Assembly (NCBI GenBank): GCA_001275005.1
Contig: JWZX01003306.1
Location: 1-64,000, forward strand
Direction: 5' to 3'
Origin: Chrysochromulina tobinii
Lineage: Eukaryota > Haptophyta > Prymnesiales > Chrysochromulinaceae
Length of the DNA: 64,000 nt
Shown here: piece after piece, positions 44,852-54,044 of the stretch
Layout of the letters: each line of letters begins with the position of its first letter
Numbering within the stretch: position 1 is the first letter of the stretch
Notes under the pieces: model-generated
Databases searched by the model: none
What the model saw: only the letters and a program-made list of their open reading frames with translations
Told to the model about the DNA's origin: nothing
Translations under genes and position numbers: made by a program

Positions 44852-46291
44852 CTAAAATGGGCCGGAATGAGAATTGGTTCGCTTCAACCGGCTGCCGCGA
44901 TCCACGGCCATACCAATCGTTTGGGGGCCACTGCCCATCATCGAGCCTACCGCGTCGAACGCATCCTCCACTGCGTCGAACGCACCCTCCGGACAGCTGG
45001 CCTTGTGATCAAAATTGTCGCTGGGCCTCCTTGAGGCAATTTTGCGCGCAGGGTCGAGGGCTGTGATGTCGTCCGCGTCGATCAAGCCAGATCCGTCGAT
45101 GTCCAGCTTCTCAAACAGCTTGCTGAATAGGTCAATGTCCTGCTGGCTGACGCCATCGAGCATGATAAGCATACCGGTCACGAACTCGAACTTGTCGACA
45201 CCGTTTCCGTCCTTGTCGAGGCTCAGCATCAGGCCCACATCGGCGGCGCCCTTGATCATTTTCATCCTGCGTAACGCCGCCTCGCGGGCCTCATGCAATT
45301 CGCTCACGTCGCCCAGGGTGGCGGTCAGAATTGAAACTGAGAAGAGGATGTGAAATAACGCCCACATGCGCCCCCCGTCGGTATTGATTTTAACGTCGCC
45401 GAATCCCACAGTAGTAATTGTCACGAAGCAGTGATAACAGGCGCTCCCAAAGTCCCAGCCTTCGATTTCGCAGAAGACTGCGGCAAAGGCACCCTGGATG
45501 CTCATAATCATGACGAACGGTGCAGCCAGGTTCTTCGAGTAATAGAAAAGCGGCTTTCGTGGCACCTTAAAATCCGCGATGCCGTCACCGTCGATGTCTA
45601 TACCCTTCTGGGGGAAGCAGCGCTCCATAGCATTGCGAGACCAGCTGTAGAGTGGCTGGATGCACCTGGCAATCAGGGCCGAGAGCTGGGCAAACACGAC
45701 GCCAACGCCGAAAATGATATAGACGACGGTAAAGGCGCGGCTCCCTTGGACACTGGGGTCCGGGTACAGGTCGCCGTAACCCACTGTCGCCGCGGCCCCC
45801 ATCAAAAAGTAGAGGCTCTCCCAAACGTTCCAGCCCTGCATATTCATGAAGAATGCGGACCCCGTGGCAAAATAGATGGAGCACCACAAAAGGCAGGACA
45901 CGACATCCTTCCAAAAGGTGCAGCTGTTCGAACTTCGGCTGGGCGCCGGCACGGACCGCGGCACGGCCGCACCAGACGCAGGCGTGTCGGCAGGAGCGGT
46001 TGCAGTAGCGGTAGCGGTGGCGGTAGCGGTGGCGGTAGCGGTGGCGGTAGCGCTGCTAGTGCTACCGCGACCTTGTGCACGGCGAGCTCCTGACTCCGCG
46101 TTAGGGTCGGCATTCGGAATAATCCTAACCCCTACCCTATTCAATGCCACAGCCCTTGTGCACGCGCTAGCCCCACTGGGGGGGGTCAAGCGCCCAGGAA
46201 GGATTGCGTCTTGTGGACGTGCAGCCACAGCCTTCGATAATGCGACCTTCAGTTTCATGCTCCCGCGGTAGTCTGCGTCCAGGGGGGACAT
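44852..46291 (-). CDS. Two-pore K+ channel with EF-hands (TPK/TPC-like)
   Basis: 479 residues from the ATG at 46291. The open frame extends to 46681, but that part overlaps the upstream gene and is low-complexity. After a disordered start with a Thr-Ala repeat (encoded by 46003-46052), there are two pore modules: TM, pore loop with filter TVGYGDLYP, TM; then TM, filter TVGFGDVKI, TM. This is the tandem-pore K+ channel plan. At the C-terminus two EF-hands follow: LSLDKDGNGVDKFEFVTG and FEKLDIDGSGLIDADD, as in plant TPK1, which is Ca2+-gated in the vacuole membrane. A short DIDGDGIADFKV loop between the pores may be another Ca2+ site. The channel type is sure; the membrane is not known. Confidence 0.88.
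   Translation of the reverse strand: MSPLDADYRGSMKLKVALSKAVAARPQDAILPGRLTPPSGASACTRAVALNRVGVRIIPNADPNAESGARRAQGRGSTSSATATATATATATATATATAPADTPASGAAVPRSVPAPSRSSNSCTFWKDVVSCLLWCSIYFATGSAFFMNMQGWNVWESLYFLMGAAATVGYGDLYPDPSVQGSRAFTVVYIIFGVGVVFAQLSALIARCIQPLYSWSRNAMERCFPQKGIDIDGDGIADFKVPRKPLFYYSKNLAAPFVMIMSIQGAFAAVFCEIEGWDFGSACYHCFVTITTVGFGDVKINTDGGRMWALFHILFSVSILTATLGDVSELHEAREAALRRMKMIKGAADVGLMLSLDKDGNGVDKFEFVTGMLIMLDGVSQQDIDLFSKLFEKLDIDGSGLIDADDITALDPARKIASRRPSDNFDHKASCPEGAFDAVEDAFDAVGSMMGSGPQTIGMAVDRGSRLKRTNSHSGPF
46003..46052 (-). repeat. GCGGTGGCGGTA minisatellite encoding Thr-Ala
   Basis: Repeats of a 6-12 bp unit (GTAGCGGTGGCG on the plus strand) inside the N-terminal part of the channel gene, giving about nine Thr-Ala pairs. 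Confidence 0.85.
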
Positions 46292-46472
46292 GCAAATCGG
46301 CGGTTCTTGGATCCCCTGGACGTACGAGGTCAGAGGTGCGGCCGCGGCGACGGCCTCGGCGGTCGTTGGACCCTCGATGCTGCGGCAGCAGGAGTCGGTG
46401 AGCGAAGAATCGACGGGATAGCGAACCAGCCAATGAATGCCGTCCCTGGAGCTTCTTGAAGCCTTGGGTGTT

Positions 46473-48665
46473 TCACGAATCAACTTCTGGTCTTTGGGCG
46501 TAGAACTTGTAGGTAGGGAGGCCGGGATACTGGAGCTGCACCTGCACTGCGATGTGGGCTCGATCGATGACGAGGGGCTCACCACCGGCAATGCCCCTCT
46601 CAGTTGACGCACTCGCTGGTGCCTCAGCTGACGCACTCGCCGATTCGTTGACCTCCTTCTTCGGTGTAGGCTTGGAATCAAAACCTGAAAAGCGTCTGGT
46701 CAGCGACTTGTAATACGTGCCCTTTTTCGCCTTGGTCTCGAGCATGGCGAGACGCGCTGCCATCTCCTTGGCTTCCTCGATCTCGAGCGGGTCCCCCGTC
46801 TCCATGTTGCTTAGACTGCTGAGCATGTTTGAGAAGCTGAGATTTTGGGACACAGCCTGTTTCCGTTCCTTCTCCAAATATTGCACGGCCCATCGTCGCA
46901 TCGCAAGCCAGATGGCACTCCAGCGCACCTTGTCCGCTGCGAGCGGATACTTGAATGTGGCGCTTGCGCCCGAGGACCCATCTATCCTGTCGTAGACGAT
47001 GCTCAGCAGATTTTCGCACGTCACGCGGGTCACGTCGACGTACGTGAGGGCGCGGGCCGGGAGTGATCGCAGGCTTATACGCTGGAGGATGCAGTCATCG
47101 CCAAAGACCGAGCCGCCGAGGAGCACCGGGCCGCGGTAGATGACAGTCCCCTTGCTCACGTGGTACATGGCGTCGGCAGGGAGCAGCTCCGTCGGCACGA
47201 AAACCATCGACTCGAGCTTGAGCGATATGAGCACCGAGCACGCCGTCTCGATGCCCCGCAGGAAGGGGATCGTCATCAGCCATGGGCCGTTCACCTGGAG
47301 CGAGAGCTCGCCCTGCAGCTTCTGCGACAGGAGCATCATGAGGGCCTGTTGCGACTTGCACACCTGCACGTGCTCAGAGCGGTAAAGGTACTCGCGCAGC
47401 TTGATGCGCGTGGGTTGGGCGAGCTTGTGTTTCCGGCAGTAGCGGTTGAGCTGGTCCATGCTGTTGCGGAAGGCGACGCCCTCGGGGTTCATGTTGGAGA
47501 GCACGTCGCACAACGAGGCGATGATGACGCTGTTAATCAAGCACGCGACGATCGTGCAGAACATGAAGAGCATGGACTCGGACGGGTTCATATATATCGC
47601 GTCTGTGTCGCCGCCCGCGGCGCCCGAGATGAGCATGATCATCCAGTAGAAGGTCATGACCCACAATTCATACGGGCCGACGCACCAGACGTCAGTCAGG
47701 TGCGCGATGTCCGGGTTCGATGGCGGCGGCATCAACACCCAAGTCTTGTACGGCTGGAAGAACTCGTTGTTCACGTCGTGCGGATCGTCGGTTTGAACGC
47801 AAAACTTCTTGGAGCCCTTCCATGTGTCTAGGGGCGTCTCTGCGAGCGAGCCGCCGAGAACGAGAAAGCAAGCTAAGAGATGGCCGAAATAGAGATACCC
47901 AAGGATGCACGTGACCACGGTCAGCGTTGAAAAGTCGAGCGCGAACGACGTCCACCAGCGCTTCAGGATGCGCGACGCCTTCACCAGTCTCACCAACTTG
48001 ACGAGCCTGACCACCCGGAGAAGGCGCAGGACGCGAAACTTCGTTATTCCCTCTGCCACGGCTCCCTCGCCCGACGCACTCTCCAGGACGGGGGGCCCGA
48101 CCTTTTCTTCCACCAGCGGGAGGATATCAAAAGCCACAGTGAGGACGGAAATCAAGTCCACCACAAACCAATTTTTTGAATAGTTCCATGCAATCCGGTC
48201 GAATTGCTTGACCATCTCGATTTGCTTGGCATGAAGCAGTATCGAGCCCTTTTGCGCCAGTGGGTTGTAATTGGGCTCAGCTTCGTACATGATGAAAAAT
48301 TGGAGGATCATGTCCAAGGCGAAGAAAACATCGACGATGCGATCGATGATAAAGCGGGGCGTGGCAGGATTCGTATCGGGCTCGAGGAAGGCCACCTCGT
48401 AGGGGGTTGCTATGGCCGTGTAGAGCAATGCGAGGCCGCCAAGCGAGTCCCATATCGATAAAAACTTGCTCGTCCGCGGGTCTATCAAGAGACGGTCGCG
48501 GCAGCGGTCGCCACTGTCAGCACTGGCAGCATTCCCATGCCCATGTCCATGTGCATGCCCATGTCCTCGCATCAACGCGAAGAGCACCTCCAGCACGTAC
48601 TCTGGTACCCGTCTGAGTTCCGGATCGGTACGTTCCAAATTTGGACGCTTCCGTCGCGGGTACAT
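46473..48665 (-). CDS. KCNH/CNG-like voltage-gated channel with unusual pore
   Basis: 730 residues from the ATG at 48665. Six TM segments start at about 75. S4 carries Arg/Lys at every third position (KFRVLRLLRVVRLVKLVRLVKASRILKRW). The S5-S6 pore loop is TFYWMIMLISGAAGGDTDAI, where GAAGGD stands where GYG or GFG would be expected in K+ channels, so selectivity is uncertain. A C-linker and a cyclic nucleotide-binding-like fold follow (MYHVSKGTVIYRG, GSVFGDDCIL), lacking a clear phosphate-binding Arg-Thr/Ala signature. The N-terminus has a His/Gly/Ala run (HGHAHGHGHGN). The C-terminal tail is helical and then Ala/Ser-rich. Head-to-head with the C2-like gene (195 bp); the TPK gene follows downstream on the same strand. 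Confidence 0.82.
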   Translation of the reverse strand: MYPRRKRPNLERTDPELRRVPEYVLEVLFALMRGHGHAHGHGHGNAASADSGDRCRDRLLIDPRTSKFLSIWDSLGGLALLYTAIATPYEVAFLEPDTNPATPRFIIDRIVDVFFALDMILQFFIMYEAEPNYNPLAQKGSILLHAKQIEMVKQFDRIAWNYSKNWFVVDLISVLTVAFDILPLVEEKVGPPVLESASGEGAVAEGITKFRVLRLLRVVRLVKLVRLVKASRILKRWWTSFALDFSTLTVVTCILGYLYFGHLLACFLVLGGSLAETPLDTWKGSKKFCVQTDDPHDVNNEFFQPYKTWVLMPPPSNPDIAHLTDVWCVGPYELWVMTFYWMIMLISGAAGGDTDAIYMNPSESMLFMFCTIVACLINSVIIASLCDVLSNMNPEGVAFRNSMDQLNRYCRKHKLAQPTRIKLREYLYRSEHVQVCKSQQALMMLLSQKLQGELSLQVNGPWLMTIPFLRGIETACSVLISLKLESMVFVPTELLPADAMYHVSKGTVIYRGPVLLGGSVFGDDCILQRISLRSLPARALTYVDVTRVTCENLLSIVYDRIDGSSGASATFKYPLAADKVRWSAIWLAMRRWAVQYLEKERKQAVSQNLSFSNMLSSLSNMETGDPLEIEEAKEMAARLAMLETKAKKGTYYKSLTRRFSGFDSKPTPKKEVNESASASAEAPASASTERGIAGGEPLVIDRAHIAVQVQLQYPGLPTYKFYAQRPEVDS

Positions 48666-48860
48666 TACGACCCCTCTTACCGCATCTGGTTCAACGTGTC
48701 GTTCGAAAGCATCGTTCGACGCAAAGATGACTTGCCACCGGCGCTCGAGCGCCTTCTTCCTTCCATCCGACCGGCTGTTGGATTGCGGTGGAACTCATGC
48801 GCGATCCACGGGCTGCCAGCCTATCAGGCATGGCTCCCACCGTCTTTATTGCCCTCGCGC

Positions 48861-50276
48861 ATGCAGTTTGTTGACGTGAGGCCAGCCGCGCGGCTCACCG
48901 GAGCTGATGCTGAAGGCCGCATTGTCGCGTGGCGTCTGCATGTCAGCGGCATCGCGGCCATGGACTTGCCCGACGCGGCCGCCTACGGACGGCATGAGTG
49001 GATGGGCTTCGTTCTGCGCTTCACTGCCACATGGAGCGGTGAGAGCAAGCGCACCTCTGTTGCACCAAGTCAGGGTGGTCGCTCGCACAGTTGGGCTGGT
49101 GAGCACACGACGCTCGCGCTGCCGTCCGTGGTGGGCGACAGCGTGCCCGAGAGCGAGCTGGACATCGCGCTCTGCGCGCGAATCGTCGGCAAGCCAGACG
49201 AGATCATCGGCGCGGCCAAGGTATCTATCGCCTCGCGTTCGGGAGCGGTCAGTCAGCTCGCTCTGCTTGGACCCATATTCACTGGCACCAACCCAACGGT
49301 GAGCTTTCGCTTTGACGTGACCGGCGTCACGCGCGCCCAGGCAGATCGCGAGTACAGCGCCGGTGCGAGCCAGGCCAGCCAGCAGACAGGCCAGCCGCAA
49401 CCACTGGCCCAGTCACGCAGCGTGGAGGAGCTCGTCGACCCGTCGCGTCAGCCCGCCAAGCACAGCTTCTCAACGGTAAGTCTGCTCGCAGCCCGCGGCA
49501 GTAGCAGCAGCAGCGGCGCACGCCCTGCGTCCGCAGGCGGCGGCGGCGGCGGCGGCATTGGCGGCGGCGGCATTGGCGGCGGCGGCGGCGGAAGTGGTTT
49601 CGCACTTGGCGACGGCGGCGGTGGCGGTTACACTACTTGGGAGCACTCGCCGGCCGCGGGCGCCGTCGGCGGCCGCTCGTGGCTCGGCCGGCCAGCGAGT
49701 GCCCAGCCGAGCCTGGCGGCAGTTCCTACGAGCGCGCGTTCCAAGCAGCAGCAGCAGCAGCTGGGCGCGCATCTCGGATTCACAGTCGCCGAGCCGCCGC
49801 CGCTCCCGCCGGCGGCAGCACCGCCGCCGCCCACAACGTCCTCCGTAGGCTTCGGAACCGCCGTCCCCCCGCCCAAAACGACGCCCGCGCCAGCCAATAA
49901 TGCAGCCAAGGGTAAGCCAAAGGGCAAGGGCGAGCCGGCGAAGCCCGCCGGGCTGTCCGCCGGGGCGCCGAAGCAGGAGGCCTGGCTGCGGCCGATCATG
50001 GCGCCATCCGCGCGCATGCTGATGGGCCTTGATGAGTGCGCGCGCATCAAGGCGGCCTTCGTCAAGGCGGGACTGGCGTGTCCGACGGCCGCGTTGGAGA
50101 AGGCGCTGCTGCTCCCTGAGGACCGTCCGGTGCCCCTGTGTCTCTCCGAGCTGCCCAGGGCCGGGCCCGAGGGGAGACCACTGCCGTGCAAGGACCCCAT
50201 CTTGCCGAGCGGCAAGGGTGGTAAGAAGGGCAAGGGCAAGAAAGGCGGTAAGAAGGGGGGTAAGAAAAAGAAGTGA
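48861..50276 (+). CDS. C2-like domain protein with Gly/Pro-rich and Lys-rich tails
   Basis: 471 residues from the ATG at 48861; earlier in-frame ATGs at 48537 overlap the opposite gene and are less likely. Residues 1-155 form a beta-rich unit (IVAWRLHVSGIAAMDLPD, LDIALCARIVGKPDEIIGAAKVSI, VSFRFDVTGVTR) that resembles a C2 domain, although the Ca2+-binding Asp set is not evident. Then come poly-Gly (about 215-235), Pro/Ala-rich linkers, a short helical block (MLMGLDECARIKAAFVKAGL) and a C-terminal Lys/Gly tail (GKGGKKGKGKKGGKK). The basic tail could bind nucleic acid or acidic lipids. Function not recognised. Confidence 0.7.
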   Translation: MQFVDVRPAARLTGADAEGRIVAWRLHVSGIAAMDLPDAAAYGRHEWMGFVLRFTATWSGESKRTSVAPSQGGRSHSWAGEHTTLALPSVVGDSVPESELDIALCARIVGKPDEIIGAAKVSIASRSGAVSQLALLGPIFTGTNPTVSFRFDVTGVTRAQADREYSAGASQASQQTGQPQPLAQSRSVEELVDPSRQPAKHSFSTVSLLAARGSSSSSGARPASAGGGGGGGIGGGGIGGGGGGSGFALGDGGGGGYTTWEHSPAAGAVGGRSWLGRPASAQPSLAAVPTSARSKQQQQQLGAHLGFTVAEPPPLPPAAAPPPPTTSSVGFGTAVPPPKTTPAPANNAAKGKPKGKGEPAKPAGLSAGAPKQEAWLRPIMAPSARMLMGLDECARIKAAFVKAGLACPTAALEKALLLPEDRPVPLCLSELPRAGPEGRPLPCKDPILPSGKGGKKGKGKKGGKKGGKKKK

Positions 50277-50358
50277 GAAGCACTGTGTATCCACAGACAA
50301 GGTTCGTCCGTTCTGTATTCACAGCCCGCTCCGCTTTTCAGTCTCTCTCGCAACAAGA

Positions 50359-51092
50359 ATGGCTCTCCGCATGCTGGGCCGTCGGTCCATGTCTGCAGCG
50401 GCGGCGCCTGTGACCAAGTTTGGCACGCCGGGCCGCTACGCCAACGCCATCTACGCCGCCGCTGCACAAAAGAATGCGCTCGCTGCCGTCACCGACGACC
50501 TGTCGCTGCTTAAGGAGACACTCAAGGCGAGCGCCACGCTGCACCACTTCGTGACCAACCCGTCGATCCCGCGCGAGACGAAGGCGAGCGGCATCGTCAA
50601 GCTGCTGACGTCTGCCAAGGCGGACGTCGTCACGAAGAATGCGATGGCCACACTCGCCGAGGGCGGCCGCATGCACGACGTGTTCAAGGTGATCGACAAC
50701 TACATGGAGATCATCACAGCTGCCAAGGGTGAGGTGAATGCGGTCATCACGAGCGCAGCGCCGCTGCCCGAGGAGGAGAAGGCTGCCATCCGGGCACAGC
50801 TTGTCAGCTTCCTGGTACGCTGCCGCCCTGCCCCAGCCTACGCCAGAGACTCTCCCCCCCCAGTCTCGAACAGGGGCCAGGCTCTCCTCTTCCTCGAGGG
50901 CCGCTCACCTCGACGCGTCACGTGCTGCTCTCGCTGCCACAGGATAAGGGCCAGACCAAGGTGGAGTCGGTGTTCAAGGTGGATGCGTCCCTCGTCTCGG
51001 GCATCACCGTCGAGATCGGCGACAAGTTCCTTGATGCCTCGGTCGCGACGCAGCTCAAGAAGTTGCACAGCCTGCTCAAGACGAGCATCTAG
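50359..51092 (+). CDS. ATP5PO: Mitochondrial ATP synthase OSCP (delta-family) subunit, two exons
   Basis: Exon 1 is 50359-50814 (152 codons) and exon 2 is 50943-51092 (50 codons with stop). A 128-nt GT-AG intron (GTACGC ... CCACAG) lies between them in phase 0. The 201-residue product starts with an Arg-rich mitochondrial presequence (MALRMLGRRSMSAAAAP) and then shows the OSCP fold: GRYANAIYAAAAQKNALAAV, the TLHHFVTNPSIPRETK block, MATLAEGGRMHDVFKVIDNY and the conserved C-terminus KVDASLVSGITVEIGDKFLDASV. OSCP joins the F1 head to the peripheral stalk of ATP synthase. The mitochondrial form is favoured over the plastid delta because the leader is a simple presequence. Assignment is strong. 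Confidence 0.93.
50815..50942 (+). other. GT-AG intron of the OSCP gene
   Basis: 128 nt; donor GTACGC after CTG, acceptor CCACAG before GATAAGGGC. It is needed to bring the conserved C-terminal OSCP segment into frame. Confidence 0.88.
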
Positions 51093-51606
51093 ACGAGACG
51101 CGGAGGGCTTCGTTATTTGCTGCGCGCTCCTTGCCACTTCGTGCGGTGATGGGCGGCGCACAGGTGCTTTTGTGACATGCTTGTGTGACATGTGCAGCGT
51201 GGCGGAGCGTCCGGATGCGGGGACCGGGATGGATCGTGCTGCGGACCGCCGCGCGGACGGGACGTGCGACGTCGCGCGGATACGCGCCGCCGCGACGCGG
51301 CAACTAGAGGCAGCCCCCCTTAGAGGCCCTAGATATGCCCCCGCTGCAGACTGAGACGTAAATGTGGCGCGTGTCGTGACTATTACAGCTTATTACAGCT
51401 TTTTATACTTTTCGTTACTCGGGATCTCTCGTTGCACGTTGGAGCTGCCCGTGCTACGGCCGACTACGTATCTCGTATGGTTCCGTAGCGTTACAAATCG
51501 AATCTGACTCTCTCGTATGGTTCCGTATGCGGTATGGCCGGTCGTGTGTACCGAGAGCCAAACCTAGAGAGCTTGAAGGCGGTTCTCGCTCCCGCAGGCT
51601 TACCGC
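51093..51606. other. Convergent intergenic region with short repeat
   Basis: About 510 bases between convergent 3' ends. It has the direct repeat TCTCGTATGGTTCCGTA (51471-51487 and 51512-51528) and TTATTACAGC twice (about 51384-51403). Nothing else is recognised. Confidence 0.55.
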
Positions 51607-53745
51607 TTACGACCTGCCCTTGCCTTTCGAGGGAGCCGCCGCGGTTGGCGCCGCCGCGACCGTCTTTTCCCCCCGCAGGGAGGCGCGCGCCGCCTTGCGC
51701 GCGAGGCGCTCCGCCGCGGCCTTCATGTCTTCGCGGCTGATCAGCTCCGACTCGTCGTCTATGGCTGCCATTTGAAAGCTGGTGCGCTTGACTGGCGGCT
51801 CCTTATCCTTGTCCTTGGTCTCCTTCTCCGCAGCGGCCTTGGCCGCGGCTGAGGCGCGCTTACCCGTCGCCTCATCGGTGACTGGTGTCTCCTCGCGCGC
51901 CTGCAGCAGCAATTCGGCCAGCTCGAAGGGCATCACGCGGATGTTGTTCGAGGGCAGCGCCTCTTTTAGTATCGCTTCCTGCTTCGAGAAGACGCGCTCG
52001 ACCTTCCCCCCTTTTGCAGATTTGCCCGTGAGCGGGGCCGCGCTCGGCTCGCCGGCGCTGTCCGCGCCGAAGCCCTTGCTCCCTCCTGTCGGAGAACGCT
52101 GCTGCTTGGCTAGGCTGAAAATCGACGACCCACCGGGCGAAACGACATTCGGCTCGTCGTCCGGTTCGCCCGCGGCGGCAGCGGCACGCCGGCGCGCTTT
52201 GGCGGCTCTAGCACTGGCCTCGATCTGGGCTATCATCTCGAGCAGCCTCGCGCCGCGCTGCCCGATCTCCTCAACCATCGTGGGGAGGTCTGCAAGCTCC
52301 TTAGGCAGCAATGAGAGATCGACATCGCCCTCGGCGCCGGACGAATCTTTCGGGGTCGCGCGGTGCACCCCCTGCTGCGGCGTCTGCTGCGTCGAGCGGG
52401 CCTCCGCGTCCGCAAGCAGCCGATCGATGGCCGCATTCTGCGCGCCGCTGCCCTCTGGCTGCCGTCGCCTTCTGCGTGGGTCGTCGACCTCGATCCCAGG
52501 CTCGAGGAGCTTGTGCAAAGTCTCCCAAGTCAGGCGCGACGTCTGGAGCATGGCAGTCGTGCTCGCGAGGCTGCCGCTCAGCTCGCGCTGCCGCTGCTCC
52601 TGCCCAGCCAGCCGCTGGCGTACCTCGCCGATCTGATCCTTGAGCTCGCTGACGTTCTCGCCTCCAAATTGCTCCTTAGTTCGCTCCTCCTCGAAGCTCA
52701 ACTTCTGCTCCTCGAGCTCCGTGCGTCGCTGCTCGATGCCGGCGATGCGTTTCTGGAGCTGCGAGGCGAGCTCGCTCTTGGAGAGCACGATGAAGAGCAC
52801 CTCCTGTAGGTCCTTGGCACCCGTGATCCCCTCTATCTTGAGGAATGCGCGCCTGCACTTATCCTCGAAGCTGAAGGTCGCCTTGGCGCCAGACTCGTTG
52901 ATCGCACGTAGCGCATCCATGGTGCCTGCAGCCACGCGCAGGTTCTTCTCGCCCTCGGCATCGAGGTCGCCGCGCGAGGCGAGCAGCTTGTCCTGGTGGT
53001 GCTTCTGCCGCTCCGAGCGCTCCTGCGAGTACTTGACCATATCCCCGACCATTGCCCGGCGCTCCTCCATCATCTTGTTCTGCGACGCGCGCTCCTCGTG
53101 CAGGGTATGGCGCAGCACGGCGAGCGCCGCCTCGGCCTCGCCGAGCTCGGCCTCGCCCTCTCTGCTCACGTTCATCCACTGAGACAGCCGCAGCTTGCTC
53201 TCGTCGATGACACGTTGGATCGTGTTCAGCCGCTGCTGGTCCTCAGTCACCAGGTCTTGCAAGCGCCCCTCCATCATCAGGTATGTTTCCTCGCGGTCGT
53301 TCGCGTCGGCCGCGTCGCCTTCGGCCATCGCAAGCTGCTCCTCGAGCTGCTGCAGCCTGACCTCGGCAGCCGTCATGTCCAGCAGCCGCCGCTCGTGCAC
53401 AATCGCTTCCACTTTCGCACGCTCCTCAACAAGCTCTGTCACCTGCTGCTTCACGAGCTTCTCCGTCGCCAGCAGCGACGAGGTCTCCGATTGGTCGACG
53501 ATGAGCTGCTTCATCGGCTCGAGCCGTCGCCGCGCAGGCGATTTGAACAGATCCTTGACATACATCGTCTGGAATTTCTGCTTCTCGCTGTGCAGCTGCT
53601 GCCGCAGGTGCTCGTTCTCGGTGACGAGCTTCTCGAGCGTCTCGCCGGGAGCGAGCGCCGCATGCGAGCCACTCCGCGAGCTACCAGTGCGCCCGCTGGC
53701 CGGTGGCAACACCGGCACGGTGGAGCTTTGCCTGAGTTTTGGCAT
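51607..53745 (-). CDS. Outer dynein arm docking-complex-like coiled-coil protein
   Basis: 712 residues from the ATG at 53745. Residues 35-420 form a long coiled coil (ETLEKLVTENEHLRQQLHSEKQ, ELVEERAKVEAIVHERRLL, and similar). Near 295-330 the coil carries FEDKCRRAFLKIEGITGAKDL followed by a helical run, a layout like the docking-complex proteins CCDC151/ODAD3 and CCDC63/114, where a short x-F-x-K-I-x-x-x-T-G motif is shared. The C-terminal third is Ala/Lys-rich and disordered. These proteins fix outer dynein arms to axonemal microtubules, which fits a flagellate. Exact orthology is not certain. The region upstream (53746-54044) has several TTAAGTCG elements. Confidence 0.6.
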   Translation of the reverse strand: MPKLRQSSTVPVLPPASGRTGSSRSGSHAALAPGETLEKLVTENEHLRQQLHSEKQKFQTMYVKDLFKSPARRRLEPMKQLIVDQSETSSLLATEKLVKQQVTELVEERAKVEAIVHERRLLDMTAAEVRLQQLEEQLAMAEGDAADANDREETYLMMEGRLQDLVTEDQQRLNTIQRVIDESKLRLSQWMNVSREGEAELGEAEAALAVLRHTLHEERASQNKMMEERRAMVGDMVKYSQERSERQKHHQDKLLASRGDLDAEGEKNLRVAAGTMDALRAINESGAKATFSFEDKCRRAFLKIEGITGAKDLQEVLFIVLSKSELASQLQKRIAGIEQRRTELEEQKLSFEEERTKEQFGGENVSELKDQIGEVRQRLAGQEQRQRELSGSLASTTAMLQTSRLTWETLHKLLEPGIEVDDPRRRRRQPEGSGAQNAAIDRLLADAEARSTQQTPQQGVHRATPKDSSGAEGDVDLSLLPKELADLPTMVEEIGQRGARLLEMIAQIEASARAAKARRRAAAAAGEPDDEPNVVSPGGSSIFSLAKQQRSPTGGSKGFGADSAGEPSAAPLTGKSAKGGKVERVFSKQEAILKEALPSNNIRVMPFELAELLLQAREETPVTDEATGKRASAAAKAAAEKETKDKDKEPPVKRTSFQMAAIDDESELISREDMKAAAERLARKAARASLRGEKTVAAAPTAAAPSKGKGRS

Positions 53746-53860
53746 CGGCGAAGGGCACACGCATTCTGAAGACTGAACCGCTCCTGCTTCCGGCGAGACT
53801 GTGAACGTCAGTCTAGCCCTGTGAATTGATGGGTATCCACGCGGCTCTTGGGTGGGGGTG

Positions 53861-53988
53861 ACTTAAGTCGCGCCGCTGGTACTTAAGTCGGGATATCGCC
53901 AAAACTCAAATCAAATTGTGCTTTAAGTCGAGAAGCCGTGAAGCCCCCACCGCGACCCTCTTAGATCACCCCCTCTGGATTTAAGCCG
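53861..53988 (+). promoter_or_regulatory. Cluster of TTAAG(T/C)CG motifs upstream of the coiled-coil gene
   Basis: ACTTAAGTCG at 53861 and 53881, CTTTAAGTCG at 53921 and ATTTAAGCCG at 53979. All four are in the same orientation within 130 bases and lie 115-245 bases before the start codon of the minus-strand gene. They may be binding sites of a shared factor, or remnants of a degenerate tandem repeat. Confidence 0.4.
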
Positions 53989-54044
53989 CCACCCGCCGCT
54001 CCCACTTCCCTCTGTGAAGCCCTGTGTCGATTCAATGACAAGAT

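Noticed and set aside
46292-46681. Longer N-terminus of the two-pore channel
   Set aside because: Starts at a non-ATG codon, overlaps the end of the upstream gene and is low-complexity Arg/Ser-rich.
48537-48860. Longer N-terminus for the C2-like protein from the ATG at 48537
   Set aside because: It overlaps the KCNH-like coding exon on the other strand and the first residues mirror its His-rich repeat; the ATG at 48861 gives a sensible start.
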